A stretch of 64,000 nucleotides of DNA, taken from assembly GCA_026545225.1 (NCBI GenBank), contig CM048845.1, forward strand, positions 52,304,033 through 52,368,032, given 5' to 3'. Under the pieces are notes generated by a model, which was not told the DNA's origin, ran no database searches, and was given only the letters and a program-made list of their open reading frames with translations. This DNA comes from Cornus controversa. Lineage: Eukaryota > Streptophyta > Magnoliopsida > Cornales > Cornaceae. The first letter of the stretch is position 1, and each line of letters starts with the position of its first letter. Position numbers and translations under genes: made by a program. Shown one piece after another: positions 1 through 11,831 of this stretch.

Positions 1-255
1 GTTATATAATTATGTATGTACACCTACACGTATATACGTAACCATATATGCATTCATATAGGTGCAAACCACTCTTTAGGACAATGTGCTAAAAATCCTC
101 AACCTTTAGAGTTTCTCAGGAATGAACTCCTAGTCAGTCAGCCTTTAACATAACAGCCTACTGTAGTCGTCAGCCTTCATAGAGTCAAGAATTTAGCAAA
201 TTCATTCCCATTAATGTAACATACTCTTGTAAGAATCTATCTTCAATTGAAACTG

Positions 256-292
<37 letters not shown>

Positions 293-525
293 CACACATA
301 TCCAAAGTCAATGATGAAACTTCAAAAGTCCAAAACATCCATGATTCTATTCCTATCAGCCTTGAGAATCATCATTTTTTTATGAACTATTGATAGAGTC
401 CAATCCTACTAATATCTCTTGGTTAATTTGTTTCTATCTTTCTATGTATATATTGATTTCTGCAAAAGTCAACACCAAAGTGGCAGCCACGTGTCACGCC
501 ACTTTTAAGTGTCAACACATACTCG
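1..525. other. AT-rich flank with no gene seen
   Basis: I see no coding region or RNA gene here. It contains a perfect (AT)n microsatellite at about 258-290. A short inverted repeat at 477-505 has 8-bp arms AAAGTGGC/GCCACTTT around a G-box core CACGTG (488-493). Confidence 0.6.
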
Positions 526-716
526 GACTCTTTGATTGTTGGAAGTGTGAACTTTAGACTTTGTGCATGAAGCAAAGCATAATTTTTATTTATTTATTAT
601 AAATGTGTTCTATATTCAATCCATTTCTCATGGAGCTGCTTTTGCATATCCATGTAAAAGATGAGTCTCCTTCATGCACAAAGTCTAAAGTTTGCTCTTC
701 CAACAATCAAAGAGTC
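526..716. repeat. Inverted repeat with 47-nt arms (hairpin or MITE-like)
   Basis: The left arm 526-572 and right arm 670-716 are reverse complements apart from about four positions in the middle, with a spacer of about 97 bp. A transcript through it would fold into a long hairpin. The right-arm sequence is also the beginning of the tandemly duplicated block that starts here and recurs near 1431. It could be a MITE or a local inverted duplication; I saw no clear target-site duplication. Confidence 0.65.
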
Positions 717-2168
717 TGAATCATATTCAATAAACACGTTTGATATACCAAATCCAACAGTGTATACCAGACTCCAAAATTTGAAGCCATCGCCAGGACA
801 AATCAACCATTACTCTCCTGTTGCCACTTAAACAAAAGGATACTCTTTTTTTCCATGGAAAATACGTCTACACCTAAAGCAATTAATATATCAAAAATAG
901 AAGCTTAAATTGAGGCCACCCAACGGGTATGAATCAGTTAAATGTTCAGAACGATACTGGCTATGGCCCTATTTGACAGAGCTTTTGCTTCGACTTTTAC
1001 ACACAAAAAAAAGAGAAACAGAAGCTAAATTAGGAAGCTGGTACCCCCCAGCTTCTTTTAAACGCTCTTTTTAGACTCCGAAACTCTTTCACCTTTCCAA
1101 TCCAAACACTCTCCAAAATGGCTTTTGAGCTTAAAAAGCCGAAAGCCGCTTTTCAAAAGCCAATCCAAACAGGGCCTAATATCAAAACTAAACCACAACT
1201 CGTACTAACAGCTTGTGTTTATTAACAAACAAGACACATAAGAAGAGCAGTTGATCACAAGCTAATTTTACTGATAAAAACAAAATCAGAATTAAAAGCA
1301 TACTCCATTGAATATAACTCTTTCAAATAAATTCTTCTTAACCTAAAAGACACATAAAACCAGTTTCTTTCATCTATTTCCACAAAACATTCACTGTTCA
1401 ACAACTTACAAACATAAAAGAATTGGACTCTCCTTCATGCATGCACAAAGTCTAAAGTTGCGCTTTCAACAATCAAACAGTCTGAATGCTATTCAATAAA
1501 CAACACTTTTGATTAATTTCACCAGTACCAGACTCCAAAATTGGAAGCCAACACCAAGACAAATCACCCATTACTCTCATGTTGCCATTTAAACGGTTCG
1601 AGGTTTCACTAGTCATCTCCAGCCCATTCTTCGGAACAAAATTGGTGGCCACCATTAAACAAATGAACACACAGGGCAACAGCAAAGCCAAAGGCCCCAA
1701 CTCATTCCAAACTAATTGCCACAATATTAGAAATACATCAAACATATACTGCAAAAGGATACTCTTTTCTCCTTGAAAAACATCTACTTTTAGAGCAATT
1801 TATATTTTGAATACGGTAGCTTGAATTGAGCTGACCCAACTGGTATGAATTGAGTTAAATGTTCAAAACAATACTAGCTAATATTGAAACTCTTAAACCA
1901 CAACTCGTACTACTAACAGCTTGTGTATATTTGATTCTAAATGACAAATGTGAACTACACTACTTAACAAACAAGACACATAAGAAAGAACAAAGAAAGA
2001 GCAGTCAATCAACACTAGTTTTACTCATCAAATCAAAATCATAACTAAAAGTTTACTGCATTGAATATAACTCATTCAACAAAATTTGCATAAAACCAGT
2101 TCTTTCATCTATTTCCAAATACCATTCACTGATTAAAAATTTACCAAACATAAAAGAAACTCAAACAC
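667..2168. repeat. Diverged tandem duplication of the sHSP 3' flank
   Basis: Copy 1 (about 667-1428) and copy 2 (about 1431-2168) align through several collinear blocks: the pairs starting at 669/1431, 835/1753, 901/1820 and 1179/1880. Copy 1 carries the MITE at 965-1176. Copy 2 carries an unrelated stretch of about 160 bp at 1593-1752. The block ends just downstream of the stop codon of the minus-strand sHSP gene, so the gene's 3' flank has been duplicated. Divergence looks like roughly 15-20% by eye, so the event is old. Confidence 0.7.
965..1176. mobile_element. MITE, about 212 bp, TIR GGCCCTRTTTG
   Basis: The ends are inverted repeats, GGCCCTATTTG at the left and CAAACAGGGCC at the right, with imperfect pairing continuing inward (CTTTTG and AAAGC tracts). 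It has no ORF. The duplicated copy of this flank near 1878 lacks the insertion, which gives an empty site. The target duplication is only 2-3 bp and ambiguous (TA or CTA), so I cannot choose between Harbinger-like and hAT-like. Confidence 0.7.
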
Positions 2169-2193
2169 AGCATGACCAACCAATTCACACACA

Positions 2194-3161
2194 TCACTTC
2201 CTTTCCTTACCCTCCACATTTGGAACTATCAGCCTGAGAATTCCATTCTTCATCTCGACCTTTACCCCATCAGCCCTGTGCTCGTCGGGACTGAACTCGA
2301 GACTGCCACCATACCTCCTGCCACAATCATCTTTCTCATATTCCTTTTCTCCTTCGCCTTGGAAAAACACTGCGTTGTTCTCTGCCCAAACCTTAATTCC
2401 ATTGTCACCAACACCAGGCAACAACATCCTCACAAGTAAACCCTCCTTCACTTCATTCACCTCCACCGCATTTCCGGGTCCACCAAATTGGAATGGATTT
2501 TCCATTTTAACTTCCTGAAGTGGAACTTTAACCATAACTGTAACAAAACAAAAAACCAAAATTCAATTAGAAATCAAGAATTGGGCAGTACAATAACAGG
2601 GTTGATAGTTAAAATTGGCTTAAAAAAAAATGGGCTTTGCTTGAAATATAGATATTATCAGCAGAACTATGGCAAGTAAAATTATGAGTAGAATAACCGT
2701 TACAAAAAAGATTGAAAACCAAAATTGAGTTAGAAATCAAGAGTTGGGTAGTACAATAACAGGGCCGATAGCTAAAATTGGCAGATAAAAAAATGGGTTT
2801 GGCTTAAAATTAGTAGTAGAATAAGAAAAAGATGGAATCTTTGAAAAGAACTATGGCAAGTAAAATTATGATTAGAATAACAGTAACAAAAAAGATAGAA
2901 ACCAAAATTGAATTAAAAATTAAGAGATGAAGTTTGCATAAAATTATGAGTAGAGCAATAAAAAGGTCACTAACTATTACAATCATTTGGATCCTTGGGT
3001 CTGACGTTGGAAAGAGAGGAGTCCTCGGTGGTGGTGGTGGTGGTGGTGGAGGTGGAGGTGGAGGTGCAGGAACGAGCGGCGGTAATGCGAGCTAGCACGG
3101 CGTATTGGGTTTTAGGGTTTAAGAATTGGATTGAAGCGGTGGCGGCTCTTCTCAAAGCCAT
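2194..3161 (-). CDS. Small heat shock protein (HSP20/alpha-crystallin), organelle-targeted, two exons
   Basis: This is an ATP-independent chaperone of the HSP20 family, which holds unfolding proteins during heat stress. Exon 1 is 3161-2981, the intron 2980-2538 (GT at the start, TTGTTACAG at the end), and exon 2 2537-2194. The join stays in frame and gives 174 residues. Residues 1-40 are rich in Ala, Arg, Ser and Thr with almost no acids (start MALRRAATAS), as in a mitochondrial presequence. A Ser/Thr run follows. The alpha-crystallin domain fills roughly residues 75-165 and ends with VKVEMKNGILRLIVP, the typical final strands. I chose ATG 3161 because the upstream in-frame triplet is GTG. 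A TATA-like CTATTTAA lies about 75 bp upstream. I saw no convincing heat shock element. The protein is shorter at the C-terminus than mitochondrial HSP23-type proteins, so the exact class is uncertain; plastid targeting is the alternative. Confidence 0.85.
2554..2930. repeat. Diverged repeat units inside the sHSP intron
   Basis: Blocks starting near 2554 and 2718 share about 65 bp of near-identical sequence (AACCAAAATT, AGAAATCAAGA, GTACAATAACAGGG). A shorter third match begins near 2899. The intron has grown by partial tandem duplication of a unit of about 165 bp. Confidence 0.6.
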
Positions 3162-3737
3162 CGATGAACCCACTTTGAGTACGAGTCACAATTCTCAAAG
3201 CCGTTGTTGTAATGTTTTAATTACATGTAATATGTTAAATAGGAGTAAAGTGTTGTATTCCTTTTTGAAAATGCACAAAATTATTCAGTGGACAGAGAAT
3301 CTAGATGCCTATATCGTGGGACTGGGCTCGCAAGAGTGCCGTTACCATTGGTTTATTGCTTTGTTATTGTGGACATCAGGAATGATCAAGAATCTCAGTC
3401 AAATTTTGGGCTTGGATTATAATTTTTTTTTTTTTGGGAAAATTACACTGCCCTCTCATGTAAATAGGCAAAATAATAGATACCTCCCCTGTAATTTCAA
3501 AAATAACACTAACGCCAAAATGGTAAAATAATAAATATGCGCATGTACAATTTAATATTTTTTATTTAATTTTTTTTTGTAATGTTAAATTATCAAACTA
3601 ACCTTATCACATTAACCCCATATATACACACAACACACAAATCTCAGTTTCATATATGTACACACACGCATATACAAATCTGAGTTCCTTATATATATAA
3701 TTCCAGTTCCATATATATATATACACGCACACAAATC

Positions 3738-3788
<51 letters not shown>

Positions 3789-3815
3789 CTCAGTTCCATA
3801 TACACACACATATAC
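3162..3815 (-). promoter_or_regulatory. Upstream region of the sHSP gene, microsatellite-rich
   Basis: The minus-strand promoter of the sHSP gene should lie here. A TATA-like box reads CTATTTAA on the minus strand near 3235-3242. The rest is AT-rich with runs of T (3423-3436), alternating TA/CA tracts from 3620, and a perfect (TA)n at about 3742-3784. At 3816 it meets the truncated LTR of a retrotransposon, so only about 650 bp of original upstream sequence remains. Confidence 0.5.
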
Positions 3816-4646
3816 AAATGTTGTGCATTCACAAGATAGATTCTACTCTAAGATAAGAATAAAACCAAAATCAAATGAATATATATAAGAGATGTATTAG
3901 TGTACATGGTGACTAGCTAAATAATCAACATTTAAGAACAAATCCCAAAATGTTACAAAAATGAACAAGTTTACATGGCTAGGTGTTTCAACCACACCCT
4001 AGTAGAGGAGTTAGTTGGTCATGGCAGCCTTGCACTCTTCCATTGATGGAGAAGATGAAGCTTCTTGGTCTAGTTCAGCTCTTCTTTCTCCTCTCTCGAA
4101 TGTCTCTCCTTGTGTATGACTGATGTGTCTTGAGAGATATGAGAGAATGGCTTTTTTGTGTGCTTTATGCCTCTTTTTCAACCTTGGGGCCCATCATAAA
4201 TATATATATCAATATATATATCAACTATCACAAGAAAGTCTCCAAAGGTCTTGTTCAAGTCAGACAATCCCTCTAAATCATGCAAAAAGGGGGATTTTGT
4301 TGCAAGTGGGAAGAGCAGGTGAGCAAGCGGACAAGTGGCTTTGCAGAATCTCGATCAATCGAGATTGGAATCTCGATTGATCGAGATTTTGATCAATCAA
4401 AATCAAGCCTCGATCAATCAAGATCTCGATTGATCGAGATCAACATCTCGATTGATCGAGATGCCTTGGCTGTAATTCTGACTTTTCTCTTCAGTTGGAA
4501 ATAGCCTCAAACTTTGCCCCTTTTACTACAAGACCTGCAATACATCAAAAATACAAAAACATCGTAAACATATCTCGGTAAACATAGAAACGGGACAAAC
4601 ATATGTAATAAAGAGGGTTTAAATGAATAGAATTGAACATTTATCA
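3816..4646 (-). repeat. A2 3' LTR, truncated
   Basis: It is nearly identical to the matching part of A2's other LTR; for example, about 190 bp from 3816 matches 16258-16447 without a visible change. The first 575 bp or so of the LTR (plus-strand left side) are missing. The join to the sHSP upstream region falls in a CAAATG that both sequences share. The dyad array TCGATYRATCGA lies at about 4350-4460. Confidence 0.85.
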
Positions 4647-6048
4647 CACCCCCAAACTCACATATTGCTAGTCCCTTAGCAATGCAATATCACAAAAATG
4701 AAATTAACTATCTTATACAAAAATTGAATCATGCTCAGTCATCAACTAGATAAAAGATGATCATCCGTTCATTTCACACTCGGCAAATGCAACAAGTATT
4801 ACAGAACTATGCGGTTATTAGCAAAAATGGACTTTCACAAACTACAAACAGTTGACAGTCCCCACTTAATGGCCAGTCCGAACAAAAATACCAATTCCAA
4901 CCCCAAAATCCTCTTTGAAAAGTGAACATGCATTCTAATGCGTGGCTTTGTCATATTTGGAGAAAAATAAGAACAAATCTATTTTTAAAAGAAAAACTCA
5001 TTGAAACGGTTCACCACTGCTACTCATTAATGCAAAACATACATGGATGCTCATGTGCGGATGACCGTGCAGTGCTTAGCTCTTTTTACTTTCTTGTAAG
5101 CCCATGTAGCGGCATTGGGCCAATGACTCCCAAACCAATTGGTTTTAGGGCATTAGGTGAAGAGATACCCCTCAGACTTAATAACCGAGCTTACAAGGCG
5201 ATGAGCTTAAGCAGGTCACCCGCTTATTATTGCTCAACCTTGCACACCTATACGCGAATACTCCCTGCTTTGAGGCATAGAGATCTAGTTTATTGAGTGA
5301 GAAGGCTTATTGCATATATAGATTTTTTTTTTAACCAACCGGAAGAACTCATTCTTTAAGTTGTTCAAATAAAAACAGAAATTTACAAAATTCTCCATCA
5401 GACTTATACCCCATTATTTAAAATGCATGTGTGCGGATTTGTGCGGTTAAGGACAAATTTAGGGCAAAAATAGTACGTGTTCCTATTTGGACAAAAATGT
5501 AGATCGTTCTAACTTATTACATAGCTTGCAAAAGTTCGGGCATTTACAATGTTAAAGTTCTTAACTACCTGCTGCATTTACCTCGGACATTTATTCGAAT
5601 GATCTTCCTTTAAAAAGCAAGACATCATAGCAAGCATGCAAAAATGTATCAAGAAAAAGAAAAACTGCTCTACAATGACAATCAACACAAAGACTGAGCA
5701 TTGCATGCATATGCAAGTGGTATAGCATACCACACCCCCAAACTTAAACACAACATTGTCCTCAATGTTTGGACAAGAAGAGCAAGGAAAGATATTACCA
5801 GGACTACAGAACACGACAAAAATGGTTATCCAATGTGGGCGGTCATCCTGCAAATGAGAAAAACCTGCACAGAACACCAACTGGATACCACGAGTATTAA
5901 AAGGAACAAAAAGTATATGAAAGGAACATAATAAAAGAATCCTGTACAAGCGGACAATGCCGAGATCACTGCATATCTAAGGCTCTGAACTGGTGTTTCC
6001 CAATTATCTAAGAGGTCTATGCAATAAGATATTGACTATCCAGGCACG
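4647..6048 (-). other. A2 3' noncoding region with polypurine tract
   Basis: The polypurine tract, in sense GTGAGTTTGGGGGTG, directly abuts the LTR at 4647-4661. A second PPT-like copy is at 5733-5745, next to a small hairpin AACATTG-TCCT-CAATGTT at about 5752-5768. A conserved stem (plus strand AAACCAATTGGTTT) lies near 5131-5144. ORFs predicted here are not conserved in the other copies, and I do not regard them as genes. The region continues at 7488-7873 beyond the solo LTR. Confidence 0.7.
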
Positions 6049-6053
6049 CTAAC

Positions 6054-7482
6054 TGATAAGTGTTCAATTCTATGCATTTGAACCCTCTTTATTGCTTATG
6101 TTAGTTCCGTTTTTGCGTTTACCGAGATATGTTTACGGTATTTTTGTGTTTTTGATGTATTGCAGGTATTAGAGTAAATGGAGCAAAGTTTAAAGTTATT
6201 TGCAGCTGAAGAGGAAAAATCAGAATTGTAGCCAAAGGCATCTCGATCAATCGAGATGTTGATTTTGATTAATCGAAATCTCGATTGATTGAGATCCCAT
6301 TTCGATTGATCAAAATCTCAATCAATCGAGATCCAATCTCGATTGATCGAGATTCTGCAGAATCCACTTGGCCACTTGCTCACCTGCTCTCCCACTTGCA
6401 ACAAAATCCCCCTTTTTGCACGACTTAGGGGGATTGTCTGACTTGAACAAGACCCTTGGGGACCTTCTTGATACAAGGGATATATATATTGATATATATA
6501 TATATATGGTGGGCCCCAAGGTTGAAAAGGAAGCCAAAAAGCACACAAAAAGGGCCATATCTCTCATATCTCAAATATCTCTCAATATACATCAGACCAT
6601 CGAAGGAGAGACCTTCGGGAGAGGAAGAAGAGGAGCTGAACCAGACCAAGAAGCTTCACTTTCTTCATCAATGGAAGGGTGCAAGGCTGCCATGACCAAC
6701 TAACTCCTCCACTAGGGTGTGGTTGACACACCTAGCCATGTAAACTTGTTCATTTTTGTAGTACTTGGGGATTTGTAGTTAAATGTTGATTATTTAGCCT
6801 AGTAAATATGTACACAAATACATTTCTTATATATATTCATTTGATGTGGAATTTATTCTTGTCTTAGAGTAGATTTTATCACTTGGATGCACAACATTTG
6901 CATATTCCACAAGAAGTGCAAATGATGGCTAGATAATGGTGTTTAAATGAATGTGTGATGTTTGCTTGTATAGACCATGCCAAGACAAGGTAGTTTGGAT
7001 GCATGTAGTGTTCAATTAGAGAGTAGGGTAATTAGGTAGTTAGTTAGGTTGAAGAGCTATGCTTGTTGAAGATGGATTATGATAGGTTAGCACACACATT
7101 GATCTTTTGATATGTTATTGAGGTCACAAGCCTAATGACATTGTTAGGCATTTAATTTATGAATCCCATGCTTGCTACACTTATGAACATGTGAATGGCT
7201 AGTGGTGGAAACCACCCCTAGCTCTCTCTCCCAACTTTAGTCTTTAATTTTATTATCATTTCATTCATGCAATAGATTATAAACAAAAATCCAAAAACCT
7301 ATTTTTAGAATTAAAGTAGAATTAATCTTCCTTTAAGGCAATTTCGACTAGTCCTCGTGGGATCGATACCCTCTATATAGAACCCTATCTGCAAAGATTC
7401 GTGCTCTTGCGAGTGGTTAAATTATATTTTGATAAAAAGGGCAAAATTAAGCTTACAATTTAATTCGAGTTTAGCCACATCA
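6054..7482 (+). mobile_element. Solo LTR, family A, plus strand
   Basis: It is 1,429 bp, starts TGATAAGTG and ends CCACATCA. It is flanked by the perfect 5-bp duplication CTAAC (6049-6053 and 7483-7487). The interrupted sequence reads continuously into the A2 3' noncoding region when compared with E1 near 34770. No internal element sequence is present, so this is the product of LTR-LTR recombination. The dyad array is at about 6238-6355 and a TATA-rich stretch at about 6480-6508. Confidence 0.92.
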
Positions 7483-7487
7483 CTAAC

Positions 7488-7873
7488 GTATAGCATGCAA
7501 AGGGGCTGCCTTTCTTTATTAATGCCATACTGCGTTGAAGCAATCTCAACAGTATTGGGAATTGAAACCAGGCGGTAATAAATGGAAATCATCAACTGAA
7601 TCGCATATAACAATTAGGCAAGTGGTACTACATACATAGTCAAAGTATAGAGAATAGATATATTGATAGAAAGCAAAAATAAAGACAGTAAAAATAACAG
7701 AGGGTATAAAAGAAAAGATAACTGTATTCCATATATATGAAAATGAGTTCAGTACAAAGTGTACATGCAGCTGGAATACTCAAAAAAAGAAAGAAAACAT
7801 GGCCAACATGGCCTATAGAAAAGCAAAGAAAGAAAATAATCAAAAATAAAATATAAAAGACAAATAAAAACAG
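7488..7873 (-). other. A2 3' noncoding region, continued
   Basis: It matches the sequence that follows ORF3 in E1 (34382-34770), including a conserved hairpin near 7524-7560 (ATACTG...TCAACAGTAT). No gene is seen. Confidence 0.65.
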
Positions 7874-10504
7874 CTACTCAAGGGCGGGTGGTGGTGGTGG
7901 TGGCTCGGTGGGAGTAGAGGTGGAGGTGGAGGTGGAAGCTCGACCGGCAAACAGGAACTGCAGGTCCTGTCGGAAGGCCCGAAACTCGTCTAGAATCGCT
8001 CTCTGACCCTGTGCCAGATACGTAATGTCTGTCCGAATGCCTGCCAGCTGACTCTGTGTCACCTAGACATGCTCCTCAAAACCCTGCTGGAGCCGCTTAA
8101 CGTTAGCTGCCAGACAGGAGTAGCCAGTCGCTAGGATGTCATGCCGCTCTGCGGCGATATCCATATCCTCATCCCCCATCTCCTCATCAGATGTGTCACC
8201 CTCTGCAGGCACACCCTCATCCGTCTCCACTGGGGCATCCATGTCTACATCCTCTGGTGGATCGCCCTGGTGGTACTGTCGCTCCAAGTGTCACCTCACC
8301 CGCTCCCACTGAGTAGGCATGTAGCGGGTGAACAGTGGTAGCTGGGTGTTAGTATCTGATAAGTGTTCAATTCTATGCATTTGAACCCTCTTTATTGCAT
8401 ATGTTAGTTCCGTTTTTGCGTTTACCGAGATATGTTTATGATATTTTTGTGTTTTTGATGTATTGCAGGTATTGGAGCAAATGGAGCAAAGTTGGAAGCT
8501 TTCTGCAGTCAAGAGATGAAATCAGAAAATGTTGCCAAGGCATTTCGATCAATCGAGATGTGGATTTCGATCAATCGAAATTTCGATTGATCGAAATCTC
8601 GATCAATCGAAATGCAATTTCGATCAATCGAAATGCTGCAGAGCCCACTTGGCCACTTGCTCACCTGCTCTCCCACTTGCAACAAAATCCCCCTTTTTGC
8701 ACGACTTAGGGGGATTGTCTGACTTGAACAAGACTTTTGGGGGCCTTCTTGATACAAGAGATATATATAATGATATATATATATATATGGTGGGCCCAAA
8801 GGAGCCAAAAAGCATACAAAAAGCACCAAAAGCCACATATCTCATATCTCTCAATATACAAATCAGAGGAAGAAGAGAGAGACCTTCGGGAGAGGAAGAG
8901 AAAAGCTGAACCAGACCAAGAAGCTTCATTCTCTTCATCAATGGAAGGGTGCAAGGCAACCATGAGCAACTAACTCTTCTACTAGGGTGTTGGTTTCAAC
9001 CCCTAGCCATGTAAACTTGTTCATCTTTGTAGCTCTTGGGACTTGTAATTAAATGTTGATTATTTAGCCTAGTGATTATGTACACAAATACATTTCTTTT
9101 ATATATTCATTTGATATGGAATTTATTCTTGTCTTAGAGTAGGTTTTGTCCCTTGAATGCACAACATTTGCATATTCCACAAGAAGTGCAAATGATGGCT
9201 AGATAATGGTGTTTAAATGAATGTGTGATGCTAGTTTGTATAGACCATGCCAAGACAAGGTAGTTTGGATGCATGTAGTGTTCACTTAGAGAGTAGAGTA
9301 AGTAGGTAGTTAGTTAGGTTGAAGAGCTATGCTTGTTGAAGATGGATTATGATAGGTTAGCACACACATTGATCTTTTGATATGTCATTGAGGTCACAAG
9401 CCTAATGACATTGTTAGGCATTTAATTAATGAATCCCTTGCTTGCTACACTTATGAACATGTGAATGGCTAGTGGTGGAAACCAACCCTAGTTCTCTCTC
9501 CCAACTTTACTCTTTAATTTTATTGTCATTTCCTTTATGCAATAGCTTTAAACACAAAACCAAAAACCTGTTTTTTAGAATTAAAGTAGAATTAATCTTT
9601 CTCTATGACAATTAACGACTAGTCCTCGTGGGATCGATACCCTCTATATAGAACCTTATCTACAAAGATTCGTGCTCTTGCGAGTGGTTAAATTATATTT
9701 TGATAAAAAGGGCAAAATTAAGCTTGCAATATAATTTAGTTCCGACCACATCAGTATCACTGACCGGTATGTTGGCACGACTGAGGAAGGCTGTGACCAG
9801 GAAGGGAAAGGGAAGCCGCCAACTCGCTACTCGCCTCATCCTCTTATTGACAAGGTCATCCCAGATCTTGAACATCTGCCCCCATATCAGCGATGGGACA
9901 GAAAACCACGTGCCCGTGTGGAAAGTGTAAAGGCAACGGAGGAGGTCGCCTCTACGCTCTGCCACATGCTGCAGAGGACACGCGTTCTTGATGAGAATGG
10001 TGTCCAGGAACCATAATCTACTCGAGCACATCGATTTGGACGTCCAGTTGTGATTGGGCATGGTAAACGCCCTACCGCACATGTCCATCACGATGGAAAA
10101 CAAGGTCGTGTCCACCGGGAACTCGGGCCTGTAAAACGGTCGACCATCCTGATCAACCATATCTGGAGGCTGCTGGTGAGGAATGCCGAGCATCTGTGCG
10201 ATCCTACTCAGAGTGATAGTAATCGTCACGTTGCCTACAACCGTCTCCAATGTGTTCGGCTCGGTGCAAGAATAGGTCATGCACTCGTAAAAGACCTGCA
10301 CCAAGCGCTCGTGTGCCACATCAGTGGGTGGCACACATAATCGGTCAAGGTGACGCCTCCTAAGCTCTGCTACAGCTCATGAGTAGTCAGGGAGCATCTC
10401 AAACTCTCTCAGCTCAAATATCTGCTCTGTGTGAAACTTCCGTGCCCGAAAGGCTCGCCCGGGCACATCTCTAACAGCACCGGGGGCATTCTTCACACGC
10501 GCCA
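7874..10504 (-). pseudogene. ORF3 of A2, broken and interrupted by a solo LTR
   Basis: It is homologous to the intact 407-residue ORF3 of E1. The start ATG is at 10504 (MARVKNAPGA). An early stop replaces a residue near codon 41. The main body 10334-9760 keeps the WFLDTILIKNACPL block. A solo LTR is inserted at 8357-9753. The C-terminal part resumes at about 8350 and ends at 7874 with the acidic segment, the coiled-coil-like segment and the Pro-rich tail. Another stop at about 8060-8062 replaces a Gln codon (CAG to TAG). The function of ORF3 is unknown; see the E1 entry. Confidence 0.85.
8357..9753 (+). mobile_element. Solo LTR, family A, plus strand, inside ORF3 of A2
   Basis: It is 1,397 bp, starts TGATAAGTG and ends CCACATCA, with the perfect 5-bp duplication GTATC (8352-8356 and 9754-9758). 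The dyad array is at about 8547-8637 and the TATA-like run at about 8762-8788. It is closer in sequence to the E1 LTRs than the other solo LTR is. Confidence 0.92.
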
Positions 10505-11670
10505 TCGACCCAAAATAGTCTGCACTTATTCCAAAAATTATGTAAATAAAAAGAAAATAGAGTGAATACTAAACTAAGAATAAAATTAAAAAGGAGGTTC
10601 TAGTCCATGGTGCTGACACATGCATTCCAACATACGTTCGAATCGACTCGATAAGGCGCACTAGGAAGCAGAAACAACCCATATGAATATGAAGATGTCT
10701 CTCATCTCGCCCTCAACAAAGTAGCGTAAGCGGTTGCACCCTAACAATGGGCCGCGGTTGCAAACCGTATATCAAGCATTCGATACAAAAAAATTATGCA
10801 AAATCTCACCCATATATGTAGTTCTACCCCTGAAACCTGCAAGATTCAATATGAACATAGTGAATGCAACCCACTCCAACCCACTCATCTGAATATGCTC
10901 ATTATGCCAAAAAAACTAATAAGAATGGTGGCAAAGCAACCAAAATATAACCATGTATCACTTACCTCAAGATGAAGGTGATGATCGGTGCAAAAAGATG
11001 AAGTCTCCACACACAACCACGATGAGAAGAACGAGTGCGTATATGCAGAGAGCACGGACTGCGTCGAATGATAGTGGATAGTCCAGAATGATCAAACAAG
11101 GGCTGGACGGCGCTTGGGGAAACTTTGGATCTCTCAGCGATATGGAGGAAGTCGGATGGTCTTGGGACAGATTGTGGAAATGAGAGGGAGCCCAAAGGTT
11201 TAAATAAGTAATCGGCTCACATGCAGGCATCGTGTCAATCTCGATTGATTGAGATGTACATCTCGATCAATTGAGATTTTGATCAATCGAGATCAAGACT
11301 TTGATCAATCAAGATCAAGACTCGATCAATCGAAATCCTGCTTCGATCAATCAAAATGTCGATCGATCGAAGACCTATCGAAGTGCTATCAAAGAATACT
11401 ACCTCTCGGGACTTTGGATTTGGCCAACTTCCTGCATTATTTCGATTAATCGAGATCAAGACTTCGATCAATCGAGATCAAGTCTCGATCAATCAAAATC
11501 CTACTTCGATCAATCAAAATGTTGATCGATCGAAGACTTATCAAAGTGCTATCGAAGAAAATACCTATCGGGACTTTGGATTTGGCCAGCTTCCTGCATT
11601 ATTTCGATTAATCGAGAGTAGAATCTCGATCAATCGAGATCTCGATTGATCGAGATTTTTGCTTCGATCA
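10505..11670 (-). promoter_or_regulatory. A2 leader region of ORF3: dyad array, TATA-like box, intron
   Basis: In minus-strand order, dyads related to TCGATYRATCGA run from about 11670 to 11239. A 32-bp gap follows, then a TATA-like TATTTAAA (11206-11199). A donor GAG|GTAAGTG (GT at 10965-10964) and an acceptor GTGCAG (10522-10520) lie just before ATG 10504. The same order is conserved in E1 (32094-33157). The dyad part is duplicated in tandem here, unit about 186 bp (about 11270-11455 and 11456-11640). Confidence 0.65.
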
Positions 11671-11831
11671 ATCGAGTGCTCAAAAATAGTCAGCTTGGGT
11701 CATACTCTGTGGACTTGGACTTATGGGACTTAGATACAAGATTTACTTTGGATTAGAGGGACATCATGGAAGCATGATAGCAACCAAGGCAGCGCCACCT
11801 TACACGTCTATGGCATGACGTCTGAATTGGC

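Noticed and set aside
1473-1754. 93-residue hydrophobic ORF on the minus strand
   Set aside because: It spans a duplicated block and a copy-specific insert, has no homolog I recognise, and the other copy of the block does not keep it open.
3110-3124. Telomere-like TTTAGGG motif
   Set aside because: A single unit inside an exon of the sHSP gene; no array.
4280-4504. ORFs rich in Ser-Ile-Asp-Arg and Asp-Gln-Ser-Lys repeats (also near 8529, 11301, 24748, 36383)
   Set aside because: These are translations of the TCGATYRATCGA dyad arrays in LTRs and have no conserved start or end.
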